Source: a virus. Taken from it: a stretch of 49,730 nt of DNA. A program made the position numbers and the translations under genes. The stretch lies in the IMG/VR virus record IMGVR_UViG_3300031918_000041, positions 1-49,730 of that record; one strand, given 5' to 3'. How positions within the stretch are numbered: position 1 is the stretch's first letter; the number at the start of each line of letters is the position of its first letter. Shown here in pieces: positions 23,990-33,300 of this stretch. Below the pieces are notes generated by a model, which worked only from the letters and a program-made list of their open reading frames with translations, was not told the DNA's origin and made no database searches.

Positions 23990-25724
23990 GTGAAAATTCC
24001 TTGGTGTAGCGTTTCTGGTGAAATTTGGCGCGGGCGCGCATCTGATCCCAGTTGTTGAGTGCAGTGCCTGCGACTTTGCCGCCGAGCAGACCTTTGCGGA
24101 CCATCAGTTCGGCAAATTGGCAGAAGGCATCACCTCCGTCTGGGGACCGACCAATGCGCGCCTTCAAATCCTTCTTCGTTTCTGCGACCATGCGCTTACC
24201 GTCGCTTTCCTGAACCAATGTGTACCGCCTAGCGTCCAAGTCTACAGTAACTTTCGGGTCGATATTATCGAGGCCGCAGAGCATTCCATCGCGAGCCATA
24301 TATGAAGCTCGAAGCCACAGCTCCGTTACGAAGCGTTTAACCTGCTCGTTTGCGCCAAGGGGGTCATCCGTACGGAGGGGTCGATTCGTCGCTTCGCCGC
24401 CGTAGTAGATGCCCTCCACATGCCCGCGTCCCGGCAGCGGGGTCCACTCGTTGCGGAGGATGGCGTACACACCACGGGCATTGCCGGTGAGATCCTGAAT
24501 AAAGTTCTCGGGTTGAATGCCACGCTCTTTGCATAGACGAATACATTCCCGAGCGATCTGGAAATCCTTTTCTGGGAAACCGGGTCCGACCTTCGTTTGA
24601 ATGATGACGGATTCACGGGCGCAACAGCAGGGCTTCCCATCACGCAATGATCCGATTTCTCCGGTGATGAAGAAGCAGTCATCGCTATCGAAAGCAGGAT
24701 CGAGAGTAGCGCATGGGGTGGCGGCGAAGTCGAATGCCTCGGATCGGCGGGCTTTCTCAATGGTATTCGAGGGCCAGATTTTGCTAACCATTCCGTCAGG
24801 GGGAAAAAATCCTCGCCCGAACATCCAGCCACCGGGGGTGGATAGATCAAGGGTCTGCCAAAATTCCCACGTCATTATGTTTTTATTTACCGTCTTTCGC
24901 GCTTTTACGTTCGGGGACTGCTGGCCATCTAGATGGAGACAAACCCCGCGTTTAGTTTCCCAGAATAGCGTTGAGTCTTCGATAGACCCCCAACCCTCTT
25001 TAGGCTTACTCCACTCCCCGTACATTGATTGCCGCTCCACGGGGTTAGTAAGCAGAACCCCCTTGAAATCGCCGCCCGTCATGGCGTTTTCCATAGCGAG
25101 GTACAGAGAATCAGCAACGTCCTGGGCTTCATCGGCCACGATTCGACGGCGCGGTACGTGGTGGCCACGGATCTTGCCCGCATTTTTGTCCCCCTTATCC
25201 AAGGCGAGCCCCTGGATTAAAAATTTGGTATCGGCGGGACTCCCGTTTAGCCAGAATTTCATTTCATTCGTACTACTAACCGTCCGAAAGATAGAATTGA
25301 TGGCGTCCCGTGTACGGGAATTATTTATCGCTATCATAAGGTCGGACCAAAGACGTGTCTTTAGGGCGTCGAACTTGGTCGTCACAAGGGATGTCGCGGT
25401 AGCTTGAGGAGCAGATAGGTAGTCGAGCAGAACGAAATGCGCGGTGTTGTACGTCTTGCCCGCAGACGCATGGCCCATCACCGATATAATTGGGTAGGTA
25501 CACCACGCCCAACACATTAGTTCACTCCAGTCATTCCACTCAAACACGTCTTCTGGCCACATCAAACGAAAGGCGGATTTGAAGTGAAATTCGGTGGAGT
25601 GGTCAGTGGAATAGTTTACCGGATCCCGGTAACATGCCAATTCGATGTTGAGCAAATTAGCGCCTTCGGACTTCTTCCACATGCGGCCATACTTCTCGAT
25701 ATACTCTGAGTCTTTAACGGCCAC
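23970..25724 (-). CDS. terminase large subunit
   Basis: A 584-residue packaging motor with a GTG start. Walker A is GHASAGKT (84-91) and Walker B is VADEAQ (D198, E199). The nuclease domain shows TLDPAFDSDD (D342), FIQDLTGNARG (D411) and SPDGGDAF (D532), the three acidic positions of the RNase-H-like fold. The role is ATP-driven packaging and genome cutting. The start overlaps the stop of the HNH gene by 1 bp. No small subunit lies beside it. Confidence 0.92.
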   Translation of the reverse strand: MAVKDSEYIEKYGRMWKKSEGANLLNIELACYRDPVNYSTDHSTEFHFKSAFRLMWPEDVFEWNDWSELMCWAWCTYPIISVMGHASAGKTYNTAHFVLLDYLSAPQATATSLVTTKFDALKTRLWSDLMIAINNSRTRDAINSIFRTVSSTNEMKFWLNGSPADTKFLIQGLALDKGDKNAGKIRGHHVPRRRIVADEAQDVADSLYLAMENAMTGGDFKGVLLTNPVERQSMYGEWSKPKEGWGSIEDSTLFWETKRGVCLHLDGQQSPNVKARKTVNKNIMTWEFWQTLDLSTPGGWMFGRGFFPPDGMVSKIWPSNTIEKARRSEAFDFAATPCATLDPAFDSDDCFFITGEIGSLRDGKPCCCARESVIIQTKVGPGFPEKDFQIARECIRLCKERGIQPENFIQDLTGNARGVYAILRNEWTPLPGRGHVEGIYYGGEATNRPLRTDDPLGANEQVKRFVTELWLRASYMARDGMLCGLDNIDPKVTVDLDARRYTLVQESDGKRMVAETKKDLKARIGRSPDGGDAFCQFAELMVRKGLLGGKVAGTALNNWDQMRARAKFHQKRYTKEFSHGSIKI

Positions 25725-26227
25725 TAGACTGCCCTCCTAAACTCTCCGAAATACTTCACTCTTGCAGCCTCATACGCGGCACTAGCTTCTTCCGGGGTTG
25801 GGAATAGCCCTAAGTAGGTGTGCCGACCCCCGAGCCCGATATACGCCTCCCATTTCTTTGCGCGTGCTACCCACCTAACACACCTAAACCCGGAGGTATT
25901 ATTAGCGTAGAATTTAGAGTTTCGGTTGTTCTCTATTCGGGTAGCTTCTCGTAGGTTGGAAACTCGATTATCCGTTCGTACCCCGTTTATATGATCCAAC
26001 TGGTCTTTAGGCCATGCACCAGTAACGTAGAGCCATACCAAACGATGAGCTTTATACCTTCGAGGCTCGATTCGTATGCACCTATACCCGTGGCGCTCAA
26101 TATACCCTGCAATGGTGCCTACGGGTTTTCTGTTGGACAGGGAAACCCTCCACCTGAAAACCCCAGTCTCAGGATCATAGCTCAACAACTCTTTCAGTCG
26201 CTCTTGGGTTAATTCAGTTTTTTTCAT
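25724..26227 (-). CDS. HNH endonuclease with AP2 DNA-binding domain
   Basis: A 167-residue homing endonuclease, third member of the HNH-AP2 set. It has YDPETGVFRWRVS at the N-terminus, KAHRLVW, the HNH core QLDHINGVRTDNR, LREATRIENNRN, the AP2-like NNTSGFRCVRWVARAKKW, and an ending GLFPTPEEASAAYEAARV. The ATG at 26227 is preferred; a TTG at 26236 is also open. It is inserted directly upstream of the terminase gene. Confidence 0.92.
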   Translation of the reverse strand: MKKTELTQERLKELLSYDPETGVFRWRVSLSNRKPVGTIAGYIERHGYRCIRIEPRRYKAHRLVWLYVTGAWPKDQLDHINGVRTDNRVSNLREATRIENNRNSKFYANNTSGFRCVRWVARAKKWEAYIGLGGRHTYLGLFPTPEEASAAYEAARVKYFGEFRRAV

Positions 26228-26229
26228 GG

Positions 26230-26258
26230 TTGACAAGGGCCACGCTAGGCCCTGTCAT
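26230..26258 (+). promoter_or_regulatory. promoter with overlapping inverted repeat before the RHH gene
   Basis: TTGACA (26230-26235) and TGTCAT (26253-26258) are spaced 17 bp. Between them GACAAGGGCC and GGCCCTGTC (26232-26256) form an inverted repeat with one bulged base. An operator overlapping a promoter directly before an Arc-like regulator suggests autoregulation. Confidence 0.6.
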
Positions 26259-26430
26259 GGCCACTATGCAAGCGAAAAGACTTAGAGTTCGTTTAGACCC
26301 CGACGTAGGAAAAATCATACGGCAGAAGGCGAAAACCAACTTCCGCTCCATCTCGAAAGAAGCCTCGCAGCAGTTGCGCACGCATTTCGAGAACTTGAAA
26401 ACCCCGGTAAACTCCACATGCACATCTTAA
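26257..26430 (+). CDS. Arc-like ribbon-helix-helix DNA-binding protein
   Basis: A 57-residue protein (54 if the second ATG at 26266 is used). The pattern is an N-terminal basic strand (AKRLRVRLDPDV) then two helices (GKIIRQKAKTNFRSISKEAS and QQLRTHFENL), matching the Arc/MetJ type. It is the first gene of the plus-strand sugar cassette and overlaps the first glycosyltransferase start by 13 bp. It probably represses its own promoter through the inverted repeat at 26232-26256. With a start point near 26265 the mRNA could be nearly leaderless. Confidence 0.75.
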   Translation: MATMQAKRLRVRLDPDVGKIIRQKAKTNFRSISKEASQQLRTHFENLKTPVNSTCTS

Positions 26431-27464
26431 CGCTCACACAACCCCTCGCCGTCGGTGGCTCCATCGGCACGCTTACTCCCGGCGAGTGGCTCATGTCCGA
26501 CCAAAATTCCTTTGAGCTGGCCCTTCTCGCCGAGCGCGGGTCCGCATCCCTAGAACGATTCCCTGAAACCCCGAGTGCCTACAATAGCGATGAAATTGTT
26601 TTCATGCGCTCCGGCGCAATTGGGGATCTCTTATTCCTCACTCCTGCAATTCGCGCATACAAACTCGCGAATCCCCACAGAACGGTCTCCTTAAGTTGCC
26701 GAGTAGAACACCAGTCACTTTTTAAGGGCCTCGATCTTTTCGATGCCCTGTATCCCTACCCACTCCGTATTGAGGCTATCGCTGAGTGCCCGCTTATACG
26801 CTCCCTCGAAAACGTAATGGAACTCGCCCATGACGTTCACGCTACTGATGCCTTTGCAAACGCCCTCGGCGTACAAATATCCGACTACAAGCCCGTCTAC
26901 ATCGTTACCGACGAGGAGAAATCCCTCGCCAAGAACTGGATTCAGAGCAACCGCCCCCGCGTTGGTATCCAGCTCGCCGCGTCGGTCAAGAACCGCAACT
27001 ACCCCCTAGACCTATGGGCAAAAGTGATCTTCGGTCTGGACGACCGAGGCTGGGAAGTCTTCCTCTTCGGGCATCCAGGACAGATACCGGAGTTTGCGCC
27101 GAACATGAAGCGCACCTACGTCCACAACATGACCACGGAGAAGCTGAGCTTCCGGGAATCGGCGGCACTCCTCTCGCAGTGCAACGCATTTGTTGGCGTA
27201 GACTCCTCACTTCTTCACCTCTGCCATGCCCTCGACGTTCCCGCTATCGGTTTGTTCGGTGCGTTCAGTTGGGAGACCCGCACGAGTAAAGCCCCGCTCA
27301 CCCATGCCCTCACCGGGAATGGTGAGTGCAAGAACTGCCGATGGCACGCGAAGAACGGCCTCCATTTCCCCCCGATGCCCTGCCGCCAAGAGCAGTTCTG
27401 CTCCGTCCTCGCGTCGATTACGCCAGAACGAATCGTAGCCAAAGTAGACGCGCTGAAGCCATGA
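26418..27464 (+). CDS. glycosyltransferase family 9 (heptosyltransferase-type)
   Basis: A 348-residue protein. After a variable N-terminus (about 1-60) it has the GT9 nucleotide-sugar domain: MRSGAIGDLLFLTPAIRAYK (about 64-83), VGIQLAASVKNRNYP, a SFRESAALLSQCNAFVGVDS segment, and LCHALDVPAIGLFG (about 275-288). Family members transfer heptose or other sugars from ADP-linked donors to LPS core or glycans. Several Cys near the C-terminus (CKNC, CRQEQFC) could bind metal. It starts a four-enzyme cassette. Confidence 0.85.
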   Translation: MHILTLTQPLAVGGSIGTLTPGEWLMSDQNSFELALLAERGSASLERFPETPSAYNSDEIVFMRSGAIGDLLFLTPAIRAYKLANPHRTVSLSCRVEHQSLFKGLDLFDALYPYPLRIEAIAECPLIRSLENVMELAHDVHATDAFANALGVQISDYKPVYIVTDEEKSLAKNWIQSNRPRVGIQLAASVKNRNYPLDLWAKVIFGLDDRGWEVFLFGHPGQIPEFAPNMKRTYVHNMTTEKLSFRESAALLSQCNAFVGVDSSLLHLCHALDVPAIGLFGAFSWETRTSKAPLTHALTGNGECKNCRWHAKNGLHFPPMPCRQEQFCSVLASITPERIVAKVDALKP

Positions 27465-28147
27465 GAACCACTATCTCGATCGTCACGTACACCCAACTAG
27501 AGAAAGCCAAGCTCTGTATAAAATCCATACTGAACGGTGGCGGGCAATTCGACCTAATCCTAACCGCCAATGGTAATATCGAGGCAGCGGCGTATTTCCA
27601 GATCCTCGCGGATACCTACACCAATGTCCGCATGGTCGTAAACGAAACAAACGAAGGCTTCATCGAACCCAACAAACGGGCACTGGGGATGACCGATACC
27701 CCGCTGTTCGCTATGGTGAATGACGACTGTATCTTGCCACTGGGTTGGCTGGGCAAAATCAAACGGCAGTTCGCGATCAACCCAAAAGCGGCTGTTGTCG
27801 GGCCGAGAGGCTGTAGGCTGCGGGACAATTTCGTAGGTGGGCTGGAGGGAAGTGTGGTGGAGTACATCGAGGGCGTTTGTCTCGTGGTACGCACTGACCT
27901 TGTGAAGAAGCATGGGCTCTTCGACCCGAACTTAAAATGGGCTTACGGAGAAGATGCAGAATTGTGCATACGGATGCGTTCGTTAGGCTACACCATCCAT
28001 CTTGCCGATTTCCCGATCCACCACAAACCAGGAAGCACGAGTTACCTCGTTCCCGAGGTGAAGAAGTTCTTCGCCACGAACCACAATTATCTTCGCCAGA
28101 AGTGGAGTGATTACCTCAAAACTCATCGGTTCGCCCACGAGACATGA
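27461..28147 (+). CDS. glycosyltransferase family 2
   Basis: A 228-residue GT-A-fold enzyme; the ATG overlaps the GT9 stop (ATGA). It has the N-terminal TISIVTYTQLEKAKLCIKSI, NDDC (metal-binding DxD-type, about 89-92) and the acceptor-site region YGEDAELCIRMRSLG (about 174-188), like rhamnosyltransferase-type family 2 members. It probably adds a sugar to a host or phage glycan. Confidence 0.85.
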   Translation: MRTTISIVTYTQLEKAKLCIKSILNGGGQFDLILTANGNIEAAAYFQILADTYTNVRMVVNETNEGFIEPNKRALGMTDTPLFAMVNDDCILPLGWLGKIKRQFAINPKAAVVGPRGCRLRDNFVGGLEGSVVEYIEGVCLVVRTDLVKKHGLFDPNLKWAYGEDAELCIRMRSLGYTIHLADFPIHHKPGSTSYLVPEVKKFFATNHNYLRQKWSDYLKTHRFAHET

Positions 28148-29445
28148 AACTCACCCTCGTTACCACGGCTTGCTTTCGCCCCGAAGCCTGGGCACTCTGC
28201 GAAAAATACGTTTCCCAGCAAACTCGTCAGCCCGACCAGTGGCTATGCCTCGATGACGACGAGAACCAAACTGTCTGTACCAAAAATCAGGAATATCACT
28301 ACTGGCCAGAGTACAGAGGGAAAGGCAGTCTCGCCGCGAAGATCCGGCGCATGGTCAAGGATAATCTCGTAAAGGGCGATGCTGTAGTAATCCTCGAAAA
28401 TGACGATTATTATGCCCCTACTTATCTTGAGAACGTAGAGAAGTGGCTTGGCTCTGCCGATTTGGTCGGCGAACAAGATGCACTCTACTACAACGTCAAC
28501 ACGCGCACCTGGTTCTCGCATCGCAACTCCCAGCACTCCAGTTTTTGCTCAACGGCATTTAAAGTTTCCCTCTTCCCACAACTGCTGCGCGCCGCCGCCA
28601 CGGATTGCCCGTACATCGACATCCGGCTGTGGAGCTACGTCCAAGCCCCGTTCAAGAAGCTCGTCGTCCGACCGCAGGACTACCCACAATCCACTCGCCT
28701 CGTGGTGGGCATCAAGGGTATGCCGGGCAAGTTCGGCTACGGGGCAGGGCATATCATGCCCCCTGGACGCGGGGTACAACTTGACCCTCAACTGACGAAA
28801 CTCACCGCTATGCTCGGCCCGAATGCCGAGGCATATCGCATCTTCGGAGAACCTAAACCAATCGAAATACCTATGAGCACACAACCCGCACGTCTGTCTG
28901 AAACTGATGAAGTCCACGGCCCCAAGTGGGAGCAGTGGCTTACCCACCTAAAGGGGAAACCCGCTGTCGGTCTTGAGATCGGCACCTGCCGCGGCGAGTC
29001 CGCCGAGTCGATGTGTACGCGCATCTTCACCGATCCGAAGTCCCTCTACTACTGCGTGGACACGTTCGAAGGCTCGCCCGAGTACGACAAGGCGATCAAG
29101 TTCTCCGAGGTGGAAGCCGCCGCCCGCGAGCGCCTGAAGGGCTTCAAGCAAGTCGCCATCCTCAAGGGCACCTCGGCAGAAGTGCTGAAGAAGTTCAAAA
29201 CCCCACTGGATTCCGTCTATATCGACGGCGGGCATGATTCCCTCAACGTCATCCGAGATTCGGTCATGGCTTTCGACCTGCTGAAGGTAGGCGGGGTGAT
29301 GATCTGGGACGACTACGGCTGGACCCTCATGCCGAACGAGATTGATCGGCCAAAGTTCGCTATCGACTTCTTCCTCAAAACCTACGCCAAACACCTCAAC
29401 GTACTGCACAAAGCTTGGCAGGTGGCAGCGGTGAAAACGTCATGA
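28144..29445 (+). CDS. glycosyltransferase-methyltransferase fusion
   Basis: A 433-residue two-domain protein. Residues 1-240 look like a GT-A glycosyltransferase: LVTTACFRPEAWALCEKYVS, LDDDEN, and ENDDYY as metal-binding motif. Residues from about 259 form a class I SAM-dependent methyltransferase: GLEIGTCRGES (motif I, about 276), DSVYIDGGHDS and GGVMIWDDYGW, as in the Methyltransf_24 group. An internal Met244, preceded by an AT-rich CCT-ATG context, could also start a stand-alone methyltransferase. A possible role is adding and capping a methylated sugar. Confidence 0.8.
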   Translation: MKLTLVTTACFRPEAWALCEKYVSQQTRQPDQWLCLDDDENQTVCTKNQEYHYWPEYRGKGSLAAKIRRMVKDNLVKGDAVVILENDDYYAPTYLENVEKWLGSADLVGEQDALYYNVNTRTWFSHRNSQHSSFCSTAFKVSLFPQLLRAAATDCPYIDIRLWSYVQAPFKKLVVRPQDYPQSTRLVVGIKGMPGKFGYGAGHIMPPGRGVQLDPQLTKLTAMLGPNAEAYRIFGEPKPIEIPMSTQPARLSETDEVHGPKWEQWLTHLKGKPAVGLEIGTCRGESAESMCTRIFTDPKSLYYCVDTFEGSPEYDKAIKFSEVEAAARERLKGFKQVAILKGTSAEVLKKFKTPLDSVYIDGGHDSLNVIRDSVMAFDLLKVGGVMIWDDYGWTLMPNEIDRPKFAIDFFLKTYAKHLNVLHKAWQVAAVKTS

Positions 29446-29606
29446 AACCCCGTCCAACTAAAGAGGAGGTTGCCGAGGCGATTGCACGCCTAAAAGAATC
29501 CTTCCCCGAGGAGAAGCACGAAGGACATTGGGAATCCCGGGTATTTGAAGACGAGGTAGCTGCCATCCACACTTTAATCGCGCTAGCGGACTACTATGAA
29601 AACTGA
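29442..29606 (+). CDS. small acidic hypothetical protein
   Basis: A 54-residue ORF (MKPRPTKEEVAEAIARLKES...). It is charged, with two helices, and not recognised. It overlaps both neighbours (4 and 11 bp), so it is probably translated as part of the sugar cassette. Confidence 0.6.
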   Translation: MKPRPTKEEVAEAIARLKESFPEEKHEGHWESRVFEDEVAAIHTLIALADYYEN

Positions 29607-30345
29607 AGTTCACATTTTAAGCTGGTGTGAGGCAGAGATTCTTCCCTACACCATCAGGCATTATAAAACCTTCTGCTCGCGTATTGTTGTCCATGACGAC
29701 CAGAGTACCGACGGCTCCCGCGGGATCATCAAAGCGGCTGGCGTGGAGCTGGTCGATCGGCACACGGGCGGCGTCGTTGACGAGCACGAGTATTGCCGGG
29801 TGAAGGACGAGAGCTGGAAGGGCACCACGGCAGACTGGGTGATCGTCGTCGATGCTGACGAGCTGATCTACTTCCCGAAAGGGGCCGAGCAGACGATCGC
29901 GGAATACGAGCGTCAGAGCGTGAACGTGGTGAAGCCCTATGGGTTCGAGATGTTCACCGATACGTTCCCGACGACTGAGGGCCAGATCTACGATGAAGTG
30001 AAGAGGGGCGCGCCGGAGTATCAGTGGTACTCCAAACCGGCGATGTTCTCAGCGAAACGAGTGAAGGAGATCCACTACGGACTCGGCGCGCACGGATGCT
30101 CCGGGAAGCTCATTTCCGGGGCGGCGTTCTCGAACCCTACTGCTTACTCGATCCCGGAGACTTACCTGCTCCATTTCAAGCATCTCGGCGGCGTAGAGCG
30201 GCTGGCGAAGCGATACGACGAGGTGTACGCACGCCAGTTGCCGATCAACCACAAAATGGGCTGGGGGCATCAATGTGACGGGCATACCGCTAGTATGAAT
30301 AAACGGAACGGGATTCTGCCGAACTTACGGCAGGTTATTTTTTGA
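29596..30345 (+). CDS. glycosyltransferase family 2 (GT2_4-like)
   Basis: A 249-residue enzyme of the group with N-terminal HILSWCEAEILPYTIRHYKTF, then VVHDDQSTDGSRGI and IVVDADELIYF (DAD metal motif, about 87-95). The end carries HFKHLGGVERLAKR and a His-rich segment. It ends in an overlap with the convergent gene at 30335. The terminator sits inside its last codons. Confidence 0.85.
   Translation: MKTEVHILSWCEAEILPYTIRHYKTFCSRIVVHDDQSTDGSRGIIKAAGVELVDRHTGGVVDEHEYCRVKDESWKGTTADWVIVVDADELIYFPKGAEQTIAEYERQSVNVVKPYGFEMFTDTFPTTEGQIYDEVKRGAPEYQWYSKPAMFSAKRVKEIHYGLGAHGCSGKLISGAAFSNPTAYSIPETYLLHFKHLGGVERLAKRYDEVYARQLPINHKMGWGHQCDGHTASMNKRNGILPNLRQVIF
30316..30343 (+). terminator. intrinsic terminator of the sugar cassette
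   Basis: CTGCCG (30316-30321) and CGGCAG (30328-30333) form a 6-bp stem with a 6-nt loop, followed by GTTATTTTTT. It lies within the 3' end of the last glycosyltransferase gene and reaches into the end of the convergent structural gene. Confidence 0.8.
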
Positions 30346-33300
30346 CCGAAGTATCTTCCTTTAGCTTGAATCCAGTGGTGCCCATCAGCGCGGCGGTAGA
30401 AAGTCCGTCAATCCAATGCTGCATGGTGGTCTCGCCTACCCCCTGCTTTTTCCACACTTCACGCACCGCTTCCTCAGCGAATAGAGGCAGAAAATGAGTG
30501 GTGGCGTATTCGGTATACGTGTATTTTCGCTCCTCTTGACGGAGCATATTCAACGATACTTTCCCGCTCGCCGGAAGCTCCATATCCGTCCAGGGCATCT
30601 GGCGTCCTACGGCGTCCGCCCCCATTGCGACATCGGTGGATACCCCAGCAAAAGGACTGAGACGCCCGCGAGCGTACTCGCCTACTTTCTGAGTGGCTTC
30701 CCCAAATTTGGTGTCCCGCTTCTCGAACTTATCACGAGTGCCCATCGTGATGTGGAACAGATTCGCCGCGAGACGAACCAATCCAAGCATCGGACTGACC
30801 GGGCTGAGTTCTTTACCCCCGGCTTTGAAGTTCAGGAAATCCGGTTTCATCGGGTCGGTAAAATTGATCTTCTGCTTACTGTCTGAGGCCGAAAGAAGCC
30901 CTTGGTTCGCCGCGAGCAGCCCCATATACGTACCGACGATCGCAGCCTTATGCTTCAGCTCGCGTAGAGCAAACTGGCGTTCACCGTAGGTCGTATCCTT
31001 GCCCGACGCCCAACGGGTGAATATCTCGCCCGCTTTGGCGGGGTCTTGGATCATCCAAGCCCAACGGGAACCCTCCAAGCGAGCGGAGAAGAATGTGTAC
31101 TGCGTCCAACCGGGCAATCGGGTGCGAATACTACCCGTGGCGTGGTTGATCGCATCGGCTAAAAGTTTCGCGTCATCGAGAGATCGGAGTTCAGGGGAGT
31201 ATTTTTCCCAGGCGTTATTGAACATGGCCTGACGCATGATCTTGATCGCATCCATGCCCCGATTGCCCATCAAACCGATCTGGCGGAGATAATGGGTCGT
31301 CCAAGCACTCTGAAAGTCATCGGTGACACGATGCGGACTATTATTGAGCCCGGCGCGGGAGGCGAAGTCGAACAAGGGGTCTGCCTCCAACTGCTGCATC
31401 ATGCGTTCGTGGTACGCCCCGCCGTCATGGACGCCCATAAGTTTGAACTGGCGTAGGAAATTCGGCCAGTACGTGCTCCATTCGAGGGGATTGAAAATGT
31501 TAATTGCACCATGGGTTACACCGAACACTGTTCCATGCAGGGCAGTAGCTACACGAAACATCGCATTTGGAAGCAGTTTTATCGCTTTGATGTAGCCGGG
31601 GGTCTGCTGGTCTTTCACCCAATCTTGGGCCTGCCGAACGAGGTTACGCCGGTCCGCCATTTTGCGGTACATCTCGTCCGTCATCGTGCGGACTTCTTTC
31701 GGCCCGGCGAGAATCTTGTGAACTTGCTCCTCGGGGAGCCCGGTATCTGTGGCGATCTTGTTGACGATAGACGGATAATCATCTTCGCCTTTTTCCAGCA
31801 AGTCTTTCGCCCGCATCCATACATCCTGGGTGGCATTCTTCTCCTCATTCGCTGGGATGGCTTTGCGCGCCTCAGCGATCTGGCGATTCACGTCTTCCAG
31901 TTCTTGCTTTGCTTTCTCGATAGCCTCTGGTTGGGGTCGGTTGAGTTCTTTCGGTTTCGCTTCAACATCGCCAGATGCGAGGGTGGCTCTCTTCTCCTCA
32001 ATCTGCTTATTGATGGCGTCCACCTTGCGCTGCACCAGTTCGGCCTCGGTCGGCTTCGCCGCTTCCTTGCGCAGATCGGAGAGCTGTTTGTTCAGGGCGT
32101 CACGCTGTTGAATTAGCGGCTCAATCGTCTCAGTCGCCGGACGGTTCGCTTTCTTCGGTTCGGTCGAAAGGTCCCCGGCTTTGATCTTCTTCTCCAGCTC
32201 CGTCACGCGATCAGTAAGTTGGACGCGCCGGGCTTCGAGAGCCGCCGCGCTTTTCGTCTCGTAGGCAGACTGGATCGCCTCATTCGCCTTCTGTAGAATC
32301 GTATCGAGATGGGGCTTCACCCAGTCACCGAACTCTTTTCCAAGTTCTACCCCGGCATCGAGACCTCGGGCTAAATGGTCCGCCGCAATGGTAGCCAGAT
32401 CGGATAAATTCTCTGTGCTGAGAAGCCCACCCGTGTTTTCCCACTCGACTACACTCTTGGATACGAGTTTTCCTAACCGGTCTGACACTCGGGCGCGTGC
32501 CTCTGCGGCGGAGTCTTTGAAATAGTCCCCAAGCCCCAGCCCCTTCTTGGCTGGTTTCGCTTTTTCGGCAGCGGCTTTTTTCACCCCTTCAAGGACCTTC
32601 TGTTTCAATGCCTCTACTTGATCCCGCAATCCTGCCGCTTGGTCTGAAAGGTCCTTTGCCTCTTTTGCCTGTTTCGGGTCCAACTCCTCCCCCGTTACGG
32701 CATGAACGGCTTTCGCCAACCCATGGTAAGATTCAGTATCTATATCGGTCTCGCCCTGCATCGCCATGCCCTTCTTATGCCATGCGGTACGCATCGGCTG
32801 GATGACGTTCTGTTGCCAGTCAAAGTCCGCTTTCTTCGCCGCAGCGTATTCCGGTGAATCTACACCGAACTTATCAGCAGCAGCTTTTGCTGCCTGTGCA
32901 AGATCTTCGCCGTGAGCACGCGCAATCGCTACGTCTTCGGGGCTGGAAGCTCCGGTATTGCGCACCCGGTCTGCCACGGCTTGCGGGTCTGCCCCCTTGG
33001 CGATTAAATCGCGACCCTGCTGAATGATCTCTTGCGGCGTCGTTCCTTCGCCGGGTTGGATTGGTTCGATCTTGCCCGCTTTCGCACGAGCCGCACTGAC
33101 ACGAGCAGCGATGCCATAAGTTTCACCGCTTGAAGGATCTTGAATTACATTTCCGTCTTTATCCGTGCGTATTATGATGCCATTCGCCCTATTTCGGGCT
33201 GCTTGTTCGGCGGTAATATCTGGCGATTCAGTTTTCGCCGCCCTCACCTCCGGTGGTTCCCAAGCGCCCGCGCTCGGGGTCTCGCCTTCCGTCTCCACGA

